From positions 1 through 64,000 of the forward strand of contig NZ_CADCWT010000003.1 in the NCBI RefSeq assembly GCF_902806485.1: a DNA stretch of 64,000 bases, given 5' to 3'. This document shows, in pieces, positions 57,352-64,000 of the stretch. The DNA comes from Candidatus Frankia alpina. GTDB lineage: Bacteria > Actinomycetota > Actinomycetes > Frankiales > Frankiaceae. Every line of letters begins with the position of its first letter. The stretch's first letter is position 1. Both the position numbers and the translations under genes were made by a program. Below the pieces are notes generated by a model. It worked only from the letters and a program-made list of their open reading frames with translations, was not told the DNA's origin and did not search any database.

Positions 57352-57427
57352 GCCCCTTTAGCTCAGTCGGCAGAGCGTCTCCATGGTAAGGAGAAGGTCT
57401 ACGGTTCGATTCCGTAAAGGGGCTCCA
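57352..57427 (+). tRNA. tRNA-Thr (GGT)
   Basis: Cloverleaf with acceptor GCCCCTT / AAGGGGC, D arm TAGCTCAGTCGGCAGAGC, anticodon loop ATGGTAA giving GGT, and T arm GGTTCGATTCC. The discriminator is T and CCA is encoded (57425-57427), unlike the other tRNAs in this window. Confidence 0.95.
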
Positions 57428-57528
57428 CGTTCCAGTCCTCGGGCGGGTTCGTGTCCGGGATGGGCGGTTCCGCCGGTTCTCCCGGGTAGACCTGTGGTCG
57501 GATCTCCGGGCATCCCGGAGACCATCCT

Positions 57529-57602
57529 GGCGGTGTAGCTCAGTCTGGCAGAGCAAGCGGCTCATAATCGCTGTGTCGCCGGTTCAAGTCCGGCCACCGC
57601 TA
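57529..57602 (+). tRNA. tRNA-Met (CAT), elongator type
   Basis: Cloverleaf with acceptor GGCGGTG paired to CACCGCT (one G-U), D arm TAGCTCAGTCTGGCAGAGC, anticodon loop CTCATAA giving CAT, and T arm GGTTCAAGTCC. A paired first base and the lack of three GC pairs below the anticodon argue for elongator rather than initiator tRNA. CCA is not encoded. rpmG follows. Confidence 0.93.
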
Positions 57603-57699
57603 CTATCGGGGTGCGGTGTGCCGCAGCCCCCTTAGGGGCTCGCGGCCTGCCGCGTCGCCCGATCAGTTCAGCACCCGATTCAGGAAGAGGCATCACGCC

Positions 57700-57864
57700 G
57701 TGGCCGCCACTGACGTCCGCCCGAAGATCACGATGGCGTGCCAGGTGTGTAAGCACCGGAACTACATCACCCGCAAGAACCGGCGTAACGACCCGGATCG
57801 CCTCGAGCTGAAGAAGTTCTGCCCGAACTGCGGCAAGCACACGGAGCACCGCGAGACCCGCTGA
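57700..57864 (+). CDS. rpmG: Ribosomal protein L33
   Basis: L33 is a small protein of the large ribosomal subunit. The 54-residue product has [20 protein letters not shown] and [15 protein letters not shown], with two CxxC pairs that bind zinc (the C+ form). The GTG start at 57700 has AGAGG nine bases before it; an upstream start would add unconserved residues. It opens the same gene order seen in Mycobacterium: rpmG, the had dehydratases, tRNA-Trp, secE, nusG, rplK, rplA. Confidence 0.95.
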   Translation: MAATDVRPKITMACQVCKHRNYITRKNRRNDPDRLELKKFCPNCGKHTEHRETR

Positions 57865-58190
57865 CGATGCCCGGAGTCCCCCGGTGGGGCCACGCCGCCG
57901 TCCGCCGGATGCGCTTCGGGTTCCGTGAGCCCACTGCCATCGCGTCATCGCAACCGGCCAGGGATCGCCTTGGCCGGTTGTTCGCGTGCCGGCCCCCCGA
58001 TCGGGCATGTCGCTCCGGATCGGTGGCGCCGGTTCGGTGTGTGATACCTAAGACACGTCGACCCGTCCGTCGATGGGGCAGCATGCCTGGTTCGTGGTGA
58101 GATGCTCCACGCCGTAACCGGCCCGGCACGTTCGCCGGACCGCCGGTTGCGGCATCCGGGCCTGCCGTGGACATCGAGATCGGAGCCGTG
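57865..58190 (+). other. Intergenic region rpmG to hadA
   Basis: About 325 bases. CCGGCCAGGGATCGCCTTGGCCGG (57955 onward, an imperfect palindrome of CCGGCCA/TGGCCGG) could be a terminator after rpmG. A promoter for the dehydratase pair should follow. The GTG at 58167 in frame with the next gene is an alternative start rather than a separate gene. Confidence 0.45.
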
Positions 58191-58649
58191 ATGTCGCTCA
58201 ACCAGGACTTCGTGGGACGCAGTTTCGTCTCGCCCGTCCCCTTCCAGGTCGGACGTGAGCACATCCGGCAGTTCGCCCGGGCGATCGGGGACGACAATCC
58301 GCTGTACCACGACGTGGAGGCCGCTAAGGCCGCCGGCTACTCCGATCTTGTCGCGCCGCCCACGTTCCTGGTCAACGCGATCCCCGGGGCGTTGGGGCTG
58401 CCCACCGACGATCCGGCGCTCGGGCTGGACTACGCCCTGGTCGTGCACGGCGAGCAGCGCTTCACCCTGCGCCGACCGGTGGTGGCGGGGGGCGAACTGA
58501 TCACCACCTCGACCCTGACCGGCATCCGCGCGGTGGGCCGCAACGAGGTCCTCGTCACCACCTACCGCTACGACACGTCAAGTGGCGAGGAAGTCGCCGT
58601 CGGCGCGTGCACCCTGGTCTCCCGTGGTACGGCACCGCCGCGGGGATGA
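58191..58649 (+). CDS. MaoC-like (R)-hydratase, HadA position
   Basis: The 152-residue protein has a hot-dog fold of the FAS1/MaoC dehydratase N-terminal type: DFVGRSFVSPVPFQVGREHI, then FARAIGDDNPLYHD and YSDLVAPPTFLVNAI. These match the HadA/HadC subunits of Mycobacterium. There the HadAB and HadBC heterodimers dehydrate 3-hydroxyacyl-ACP for mycolic acids. The catalytic Asp-His pair is expected in the partner, which lies downstream here. ATG 58191 has CGGAG five bases upstream. Frankia-like organisms make no mycolates, so the substrate must be another acyl chain. Confidence 0.85.
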   Translation: MSLNQDFVGRSFVSPVPFQVGREHIRQFARAIGDDNPLYHDVEAAKAAGYSDLVAPPTFLVNAIPGALGLPTDDPALGLDYALVVHGEQRFTLRRPVVAGGELITTSTLTGIRAVGRNEVLVTTYRYDTSSGEEVAVGACTLVSRGTAPPRG

Positions 58650-58743
58650 GCGCGCGTCCCACGGCGCCCAGCCCGAACCGGGCCGGGCGTCCGGCCGCAC
58701 CCCCGGAGCTCACCGGGAGTGCCTCACTCTGGGGAGAACAACG

Positions 58744-59172
58744 ATGACGGTGACCGTCGGCTATGACGACGTTGAGGTCGGCACCGAGCTGCCGGAACGG
58801 CTGTTCCCACTGCGGCGGGTCGATCTCGTGCGCTACGCGGGAGCGTCCGGGGACTTCAACCCCATCCACTGGAGCGAGCGGGCCGCCGCGGACGCGGGCC
58901 TGCCCGGCGTGCTCGCACACGGGATGCTGACGATGGCGACCGCCACCCGGCTCGTCACCGACTGGGCCGGGGACCCAGGCGCCGTGCTCGAGGTCGGCGT
59001 GAAGTTCTCCTCGCCCGTGGTGGTGCCGGACGACGACGAGGGCGCCTCGGTGTCGGTGCGTGGCGTCGTGGAGAAGAAGCTCGACGACAACCGGGTGGTG
59101 GTCAACCTCACCACCCGGTGCCGCGGCGAGAAGGTGCTGATGGCCGCCCGCGCCACCGTCCAGCTGAGCTGA
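58744..59172 (+). CDS. MaoC-like (R)-hydratase, HadB position
   Basis: The 142-residue hot-dog protein has the hydratase-2 motif YAGASGDFNPIHWSERAAADAG at about residue 31, with the catalytic Asp and His in DFNPIH, and GVLAHGMLTMATATRLV near residue 60. It is the likely catalytic partner of the upstream HadA-like protein, as HadB is in Mycobacterium. ATG 58744 follows GGGGAG at 58731-58736. The pair are separated by 94 bases. I expect a heterodimeric dehydratase of an acyl-ACP or acyl-CoA. Confidence 0.87.
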   Translation: MTVTVGYDDVEVGTELPERLFPLRRVDLVRYAGASGDFNPIHWSERAAADAGLPGVLAHGMLTMATATRLVTDWAGDPGAVLEVGVKFSSPVVVPDDDEGASVSVRGVVEKKLDDNRVVVNLTTRCRGEKVLMAARATVQLS

Positions 59173-59211
59173 GCTGGCCGGCACCGGAGCGGAGGGCGAG
59201 CGGCCAGTCCG

Positions 59212-60411
59212 TCAGGCGGCCTCGGCCAGCAGGTCGGACAGCCGGCCCACGCCCTTGACCAGGTCCTCGTCGCCGAGCGCGTAGGACAGTCGGGCGAAGC
59301 CCGGGGTGCCGAACGCCTCACCGGGGACGATGGCGACCCCGACCTCCTCCAGGATGAGCTGGCACAGCTCGGCGCTGGTCGTGGGGGTCCGGCCGCGCAG
59401 GGTTCGGCCCAGCACGCCCTGCAGCGAGGGATAGCAGTAGAACGCGCCCTCGGGCAGCGGGCAGCTCACCCCCGGGATCCGGGTGAGCATGCCATGCATC
59501 GTCAGCCGGCGGCGGTCGAAGGCGACGCGCATCTCGGCGACGGCGTCGAGGGGCCCGGTGACGGCGGCAAGCGCCGCGATCTGGGAGACGTTGGCGACGT
59601 TCGAGGTCGCGTGCGACTGCAGGTTCGCCGCCGCGGCGGTGACATCCGCCGGCCCGATCAGCCAGCCGACCCGCCAGCCCGTCATCGCGTAGGTCTTCGC
59701 GACGCCGTTGACGATGACGCAGCGCTCCGCGAGCCCCGGCACCTCCGCCAGGATCGAGGCGAACCGCGCCTCGCCGTAGACGAGATGCTCGTAGATCTCG
59801 TCGGCGAGTACCCAGATGCCGGCCTGCTCGGCCCAGCGGCCGATCTCGCGGATCTCCTCCGGCGTGTGCACGGCGCCGGTCGGGTTCGACGGCGAGTTGA
59901 ACAACAGCACCTTGGTGCGCTCGGTGCGGGCCGCCTCGAGCTGCTCGACGGTCACCCGGTAGCCGGCCTGCGGCCCGGTGACGACGTCGACCGGCACGCC
60001 CCCGGCGAGTCGGATCGACTCGGGGTAGGTCGTCCAGTACGGCGCGGGCAGCAGCACCTCGTCACCAGGGTCGAGCAGCGTCGCGAACGCCTCGTAGACG
60101 GCCTGCTTGCCGCCGTTGGTCACCAGAACCTGGCTTGCGGAAACGGTGACGCCGGAGTCCCGGGCCGTCTTCTCGGCGATGGCCTGCCGTAGCTCCGGCA
60201 GGCCACCCGCCGGGGTGTAGCGGTGCATGCGGGGTTCTCTGCATGCCTTCTCCGCGGCGGCGACGATGCGGTCCGGCGTCGGGAAGTCCGGCTCGCCGGC
60301 GCCGAAGCCGACCACGTCCTGCCCCTCGGCGCGCATCGCCTTCGCGGTGGCGTCGACGGCCAGCGTCGCGGACGGGGCGATGCCGCCGATGCGGCTTGAG
60401 ATCCTGCTCAT
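59212..60411 (-). CDS. Class I PLP aminotransferase, probable aspartate aminotransferase
   Basis: The 399-residue protein shows [18 protein letters not shown] near residue 31, [14 protein letters not shown] near residue 170, and the PLP lysine in [18 protein letters not shown] near residue 240. Arg in the C-terminal [10 protein letters not shown] binds the substrate carboxylate. It belongs to the group Ib aspartate/prephenate type; substrate range cannot be fixed from sequence. ATG 60411 ([10 protein letters not shown]) matches the family start; ATG 60420 is three codons upstream. It lies on the opposite strand within the translation cluster. Confidence 0.9.
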   Translation of the reverse strand: MSRISSRIGGIAPSATLAVDATAKAMRAEGQDVVGFGAGEPDFPTPDRIVAAAEKACREPRMHRYTPAGGLPELRQAIAEKTARDSGVTVSASQVLVTNGGKQAVYEAFATLLDPGDEVLLPAPYWTTYPESIRLAGGVPVDVVTGPQAGYRVTVEQLEAARTERTKVLLFNSPSNPTGAVHTPEEIREIGRWAEQAGIWVLADEIYEHLVYGEARFASILAEVPGLAERCVIVNGVAKTYAMTGWRVGWLIGPADVTAAAANLQSHATSNVANVSQIAALAAVTGPLDAVAEMRVAFDRRRLTMHGMLTRIPGVSCPLPEGAFYCYPSLQGVLGRTLRGRTPTTSAELCQLILEEVGVAIVPGEAFGTPGFARLSYALGDEDLVKGVGRLSDLLAEAA

Positions 60412-60847
60412 AGTGCCCATGCTGCCATGGCGTCCGGATGAGCGTCGTACGCAGGCGGCCGGGATCCGGCGTCCGTGCGGACCGGCGTCGGGGTGGCCGT
60501 AGGACCCGGTTCCGCGGGTCCTACGGCCGTTGTGCCGTGAGTCCCGTGGCCGGCGTGGCGCGGGTCCCGTGGCCGGCGCGCCGCGGGTCCTGCGGACGGT
60601 GTGCGGCGGGACTCGGGACAGTGCCCGGACGGTTCCGCGCAACACCCGGTGGCCACCGTCCGGACAGCCGGCACGGGCCGGCGGGCACTCGACGCGATCA
60701 GCCCGCGCGGAGTCGGGGCGAGGAAGGGGTATGCTCGATACGCTCGGGTACCCATTGCGGTAACCGGCTCGCAGGCTGGCCTGTGCGCTATGCTTCATAA
60801 GCGCAGCGTGTGGGTCCGGCGAGGCGGCGGGGCTCCGGGTGTGTCCA
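60412..60847. other. Intergenic region before tRNA-Trp
   Basis: About 435 bases of short GC-rich repeats (CGGGTCC, GTGGCCGG) with no plausible gene. GCTATGCTTCATAAGC near 60787 contains a possible -10 element TATGCT for the tRNA-Trp and secE transcript. The promoter of the leftward aminotransferase should also be here. Confidence 0.4.
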
Positions 60848-60920
60848 AGGGGCGTGGCTCAATTGGTAGAGCACCGGTCTCCAAAACCGGCGGTTGCAGG
60901 TTCGAGTCCTGTCGCCCCTG
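60848..60920 (+). tRNA. tRNA-Trp (CCA)
   Basis: Acceptor AGGGGCG / CGCCCCT, D arm TGGCTCAATTGGTAGAGC, anticodon loop CTCCAAA giving CCA, T arm GGTTCGAGTCC, discriminator G and no encoded CCA tail. Its place just before secE and nusG is conserved in actinobacteria. Confidence 0.95.
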
Positions 60921-60967
60921 CGCTGTTCGATGGTTGGCTGGTTTGGCGACGGAGTGGGTGGAGTTGA

Positions 60968-61216
60968 GTGGCGACCGATACCCGTGACGCGGCACCGCGT
61001 CCCAGGCGGGCCACGCGTACCGCGGGCCGGCGTCAGTATTGGCCACTGCAGTTCATCCGCGAGGTCATGGCGGAGCTCCGGAAGGTCGTCTATCCGGGTC
61101 GGAGCGAGCTGATCACCTATGTGTTGGTCGTGCTCGTCTTCGTCAGCGTGATGACGGCCTTCGTGGCTAGTCTCGACTTCGGGCTTACGAAGGCGGTCCT
61201 CGCGATCTTCGGCTGA
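60968..61216 (+). CDS. secE: Preprotein translocase subunit SecE
   Basis: SecE clamps SecY in the membrane translocon. This 82-residue single-helix form has the amphipathic segment [20 protein letters not shown], then the transmembrane helix [19 protein letters not shown], typical of actinobacterial SecE. The basic N-terminal 25 residues are variable. The GTG start at 60968 gives MATDTRD. It lies between tRNA-Trp and nusG as in most bacteria. Confidence 0.94.
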   Translation: MATDTRDAAPRPRRATRTAGRRQYWPLQFIREVMAELRKVVYPGRSELITYVLVVLVFVSVMTAFVASLDFGLTKAVLAIFG

Positions 61217-61386
61217 CGGGTCCGCCAGCCGGCGGGGTCGGGCAGTGCGGACGGACGGGTCCGGGCGGGCGACAGCCGCCGGTCCGCCGGTCGGTCGCGT
61301 CCGCCCGTTCGGTACCACGCCCGCGTAGCGCCCGCTCCGCGGAGTCCACAGCAGCACCAAGTATCCACGAGAGAAGGATCGTCCGC

Positions 61387-62262
61387 GTGTCCCAGTCGCC
61401 CGAGCAGGCCTCTTCCGAGCAGGGGGAGGCCCTCGCCCGTCTCGATCTCCTCGCGGCGTTCGAGCACGACGAGGTGGCGAGCACGGACGCCGGCGCCGAG
61501 CTCGACGATGCCAGCGCCGACGACACCGACGAATCGGACGTCGAGGCCACCGGTGAGACCGACGCCGATGCGGCAGCCGACGCGGCCGGTCCCCTGGCCG
61601 ATGCGGGCGCCGAGCCTGCCGCGGCGGACGAGCCTGCCGCGGTCGCCGAGCCCACGAGCGCGGTGCCGGTCGCCGTGGCCGACGACACCGATGACGAGGA
61701 CGACCTACGCCGCGCCATCGAGGACGCGCCGGGCGAGTGGTACGTCGTGCATTCGTACGCGGGCTACGAGAACAAGGTCAAGACCAACCTCGAGACCCGT
61801 ATCTCCAGCCTCAACATGGAGGACTACATCTTCCAGATCGAGGTGCCCACCGAAGAGGTCCCGGTGGTCAAGAACGGCAAGAGGCAGCTGGTCCAGCAGA
61901 AGAAGTACCCGGGTTACATCTACGTCCGGATGGACCTGACCGACCAGTCCTGGTCCGCGGTCCGTAACACGCCGGGTGTGACCGGGTTCGTGGGGCTCAC
62001 CAACCGGCCCTCGCCGCTGCGCCGCGAGGAGGTCCTGTCCATCCTCGCCCCGGCGGCCCCGAAGGAGAAGAAGGTCGAGACCGTCCGGGTCCAGGAGTTC
62101 GAGGTCGGGGAGTCGGTCACCGTCATGGACGGCCCCTTCGCCACGCTCCCGGCGACCATCAGCGAGATCAACCTCGACGCCCAGCGGCTGAAGGTGCTGG
62201 TCTCGATCTTTGGTCGGGAGACGCCCGTCGAGCTGCAGTTCAATCAGGTCGCGAAGATCTGA
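61387..62262 (+). CDS. nusG: Transcription antitermination factor NusG with an acidic extension
   Basis: NusG binds RNA polymerase and links it to ribosomes or Rho. The C-terminal 180 residues are a normal NusG: the NGN domain starts [20 protein letters not shown] near residue 117, and the KOW domain contains [19 protein letters not shown] near residue 239. About 110 residues before this are rich in Asp, Glu and Ala and probably disordered, a common but variable feature of actinobacterial NusG. The GTG start at 61387 follows GAGAAGG at 61371-61377. Confidence 0.95.
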   Translation: MSQSPEQASSEQGEALARLDLLAAFEHDEVASTDAGAELDDASADDTDESDVEATGETDADAAADAAGPLADAGAEPAAADEPAAVAEPTSAVPVAVADDTDDEDDLRRAIEDAPGEWYVVHSYAGYENKVKTNLETRISSLNMEDYIFQIEVPTEEVPVVKNGKRQLVQQKKYPGYIYVRMDLTDQSWSAVRNTPGVTGFVGLTNRPSPLRREEVLSILAPAAPKEKKVETVRVQEFEVGESVTVMDGPFATLPATISEINLDAQRLKVLVSIFGRETPVELQFNQVAKI

Positions 62263-62297
62263 TCCGGTCCGTAGAATCCCGGTAGGAAGACGAGCAC

Positions 62298-62732
62298 ATG
62301 CCGCCCAAGAAAAAGAAGATCACCGCGATCATCAAGCTCCAGATCAACGCCGGCAAGGCCACGCCGGCGCCGCCGGTCGGTCCCGCGCTGGGCCAGCACG
62401 GCGTGAACATCATGGAGTTCTGCAAGCAGTACAACGCGGCGACCGAGTCGCAGACCGGCAACGTCGTGCCGGTCGAGATCACCGTGTTCGAAGACCGGTC
62501 GTTCACCTTCGTCACGAAGACCCCGCCGGCCGCGCGGCTCATCCTCAAGGCCGCGGGCGTGGAGAAGGGCAGCGGGACTCCGCACCGGGACAAGGTCGCC
62601 AAGCTGACCCCGGCTCAGGTGCGCGAGATCGCCCAGACCAAGCTCCCCGACCTCAACGCCACGACGATCGAGGCGGCAGAGAAGATCATCTCGGGGACTG
62701 CCCGTTCGATGGGAATCACGGTCGGCGACTAG
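62298..62732 (+). CDS. rplK: Ribosomal protein L11
   Basis: L11 binds 23S rRNA at the GTPase centre and is needed for the stringent response. The 144-residue protein is full length: [28 protein letters not shown] at the start (quoted in outline), [14 protein letters not shown] and, near residue 87, [19 protein letters not shown], then RSMGITVGD at the end. It lies 35 bases after nusG and 136 bases before rplA, in the standard order. Confidence 0.97.
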   Translation: MPPKKKKITAIIKLQINAGKATPAPPVGPALGQHGVNIMEFCKQYNAATESQTGNVVPVEITVFEDRSFTFVTKTPPAARLILKAAGVEKGSGTPHRDKVAKLTPAQVREIAQTKLPDLNATTIEAAEKIISGTARSMGITVGD

Positions 62733-62868
62733 CCTTCCGCACCCACCCACCCAGCCACACCGGACCGACGCCGTGGGAGGGCGGTCGGTACCGCCACTCA
62801 CGGCGCGGACAAGGTCCACGCCGTGGCGAGCCGGGCCGATCGTCCGCCGGCACCACGAGGAGACACCC

Positions 62869-63585
62869 ATGAAGCGCAGCAAGGCCTACCGGGCCGCCGT
62901 CGAAAAGATCAACCCCGAGAACCTCTACAGCCCGCTGGACGCCGTCCGGCTCGCCCAGGAGACCTCGACCACGAAGTACAACGCGACCGTCGAGGTCGCC
63001 ATCCGCCTCGGGGTCGACCCGCGCAAGGCTGACCAGATGGTCCGCGGCACCGTCAACCTGCCGTACGGCACCGGCAAGTCGCCGCGCGTCGCCGTGTTCG
63101 CCGCCGGTGAGAAGGCCGCCGAGGCGACCGCTGCCGGCGCCGACATCGTCGGCAGTGACGACCTGGTCGCCCGTATCCAGGAGGGATTCCTGGACTTCGA
63201 CGCGACGGTCGCCACGCCGGACCAGATGGCCAAGGTCGGGCGGATCGCCCGCATCCTCGGCCCTCGCGGGCTGATGCCGAACCCGAAGACCGGCACCGTC
63301 ACGCTGGACATCGGCAAGGCCGTCGCCGACATCAAGGGCGGAAAGATCAATTTCCGGGTGGACAAGCAGGGCAACCTGCACATCGTCATCGGGAAGACGA
63401 ACTTCACCGACGCCCAGCTCATCGAGAACTACACGGCAGCCCTGGACGAGATCGTCCGGGTGAAGCCCTCGGCGGCGAAGGGCCGTTACCTCAAGAAGGT
63501 CACCTTCGCCACCACCATGGGCCCGGGTATCCCGGTCGACCCGAACCGCACCCGCAACCTGTCGGAGGACGGCGTTCCCGCCTGA
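62869..63585 (+). CDS. rplA: Ribosomal protein L1
   Basis: L1 binds the 23S rRNA stalk and represses its own operon by binding mRNA. The 238-residue protein has [37 protein letters not shown] near residue 133 and [16 protein letters not shown] near residue 200. The ATG at 62869 is preceded by GAGGAG at the right spacing. The 136-base gap before it may hold an L1-binding mRNA site. It is the last gene in the window. Confidence 0.97.
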   Translation: MKRSKAYRAAVEKINPENLYSPLDAVRLAQETSTTKYNATVEVAIRLGVDPRKADQMVRGTVNLPYGTGKSPRVAVFAAGEKAAEATAAGADIVGSDDLVARIQEGFLDFDATVATPDQMAKVGRIARILGPRGLMPNPKTGTVTLDIGKAVADIKGGKINFRVDKQGNLHIVIGKTNFTDAQLIENYTAALDEIVRVKPSAAKGRYLKKVTFATTMGPGIPVDPNRTRNLSEDGVPA

Positions 63586-63659
63586 TCCCATCGTCGCGCC
63601 GGGCCCGCTCCGGCCACGCGCACGACGTCGGCCACCTTGCTTCCAGCTTTCCCGGCTTT

Positions 63660-63710
63660 CTTGCCCTTCCAGAGGTCTCTGTGTCCGTTTCGTCCCTCTG
63701 GAAAGGCAAG
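63660..63710 (+). terminator. Large hairpin after rplA
   Basis: A 16-bp stem with one mismatch (CTTGCC-C-TTCCAGAGG with CCTCTGGAA-A-GGCAAG) encloses a 19-base loop, 75 bases after rplA. It probably ends or attenuates the rplKA transcript before the separate rplJL leader. Confidence 0.6.
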
Positions 63711-63749
63711 GTAAGCGGGGGAGGTCGGGGCTCGAGCTGGCCGATGAAC

Positions 63750-63774
63750 GTGTACGTGAGATCGTCACGTACAC
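63750..63774. repeat. 10-bp inverted repeat upstream of the L10 leader
   Basis: GTGTACGTGA (63750-63759) and TCACGTACAC (63765-63774) are exact reverse complements around a 5-base spacer. The site lies about 20 bases before the presumed leader RNA, in a less GC-rich stretch likely to include the rplJ promoter. It could be an operator or a small hairpin. Confidence 0.75.
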
Positions 63775-63794
63775 TTGGTACGAACACGTTTTAC

Positions 63795-63960
63795 ACCGAA
63801 GACCGCTGGTCGCCGTCGTTGCCCAGGTGGGGGAGATCCCGCCCGGGGTCGAGCGACGGTCGAAGGCCCGACTGCCCCGGGCGGCCCGCGTAGGTGACGG
63901 AAGCAAGGACCGCGGCACTGTTGAGGCGGTCGGCGCTGGTGCGCCGTCCTCCCCGTCCAT
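63795..63960 (+). promoter_or_regulatory. Ribosomal L10-type leader (before rplJ)
   Basis: The sequence from ACACCGAAGACCGCTGGTCGC through GCGTAGGTGACGGAAGCAAG closely resembles the untranslated leader found between rplA and rplJ in Streptomyces and relatives, where L10 (with L12) binds the mRNA and represses rplJL. The final part, GCGCTGGTGCGCCGTCCTCC, should form the last stem. The regulated gene, rplJ, lies beyond the window edge. Limits are approximate. Confidence 0.7.
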
Positions 63961-64000
63961 GTCGCTCTTCACGCCCCGTGCGCCTGCGCCGGGGCGTTCG

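Overview
This is a 64 kb stretch of a very GC-rich actinobacterial chromosome. Strong third-position GC, GTG/TTG starts, GGAGG-type ribosome sites, alanine/proline/glycine-rich disordered tails on housekeeping proteins, and gene orders shared with Streptomyces and Mycobacterium all point to Actinomycetes. Frankia is the most likely genus; this is inferred from protein character, not from a search. Nearly everything is chromosomal housekeeping. I see no prophage, transposase, CRISPR array or biosynthetic gene cluster.

Layout. (1) 0.2-8.5 kb: first futalosine-pathway menaquinone block: mqnL (UbiD type), mqnP (UbiA type), mqnM (UbiX type), mqnE and mqnA, with three small membrane proteins around mqnE. 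It is interrupted by a decayed toxin-antitoxin remnant and a regulator lacking its DNA-binding domain. (2) 8.5-11 kb: a frameshifted XRE regulator, an AT-rich intergenic island and a single-domain response regulator. (3) 11-17 kb: assimilatory sulfate reduction and siroheme supply: a short leader peptide, sulfite reductase, a Zn-ribbon protein, cysH, a cobA-hemD fusion and a CbiX/SirB chelatase, then a thioredoxin-reductase-like ferredoxin-NADP reductase. (4) 17.5-20 kb: a membrane-anchored Ser/Thr kinase and a small unknown protein. (5) 20-26.4 kb: second menaquinone block: mqnC, an adenosine-deaminase-like protein, menG, a broken dienelactone hydrolase and a geranylgeranyl-reductase-like enzyme. 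(6) 26.8-44.7 kb: the complete 14-gene nuoA-N complex I operon followed by a polyprenyl diphosphate synthase. (7) 44.8-54.6 kb: a frameshifted surface protein, 2-oxoacid:ferredoxin oxidoreductase (korAB), a DUF2520 protein, htpX, yajQ, tRNA-Tyr, pyrE and a gamma-glutamylcyclotransferase-like protein. (8) 54.6-57 kb: a small membrane protein and a secreted GH25 muramidase. (9) 57.3-64 kb: a translation cluster: tRNA-Thr, tRNA-Met, rpmG, two MaoC-like dehydratases (hadA/hadB positions), an aminotransferase on the other strand, tRNA-Trp, secE, nusG, rplK, rplA and the L10-type leader that would precede rplJ just beyond the window.

How the genes fit together. Most of the route from chorismate to methylated, partly saturated menaquinone lies here (MqnA, MqnE, a probable aminofutalosine deaminase, MqnC, prenylation, decarboxylation, MenG, and probably side-chain synthesis and reduction), next to the complex that reduces menaquinone. 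MqnB and MqnD are not in the window. The sulfur cluster makes both the reductases and the siroheme they need, and the adjacent FNR plausibly supplies reduced ferredoxin.

The most interesting observations are a probable translational attenuator upstream of sulfite reductase, a 29-bp palindrome exactly at the break in the hydrolase gene, two paralogous DUF4229-like membrane proteins flanking mqnE, repeat-rich insertions in complex I subunits, and several partly decayed genes. I did not find a clearly new multi-gene system; the DUF4229 pair is the best candidate for undescribed biology.
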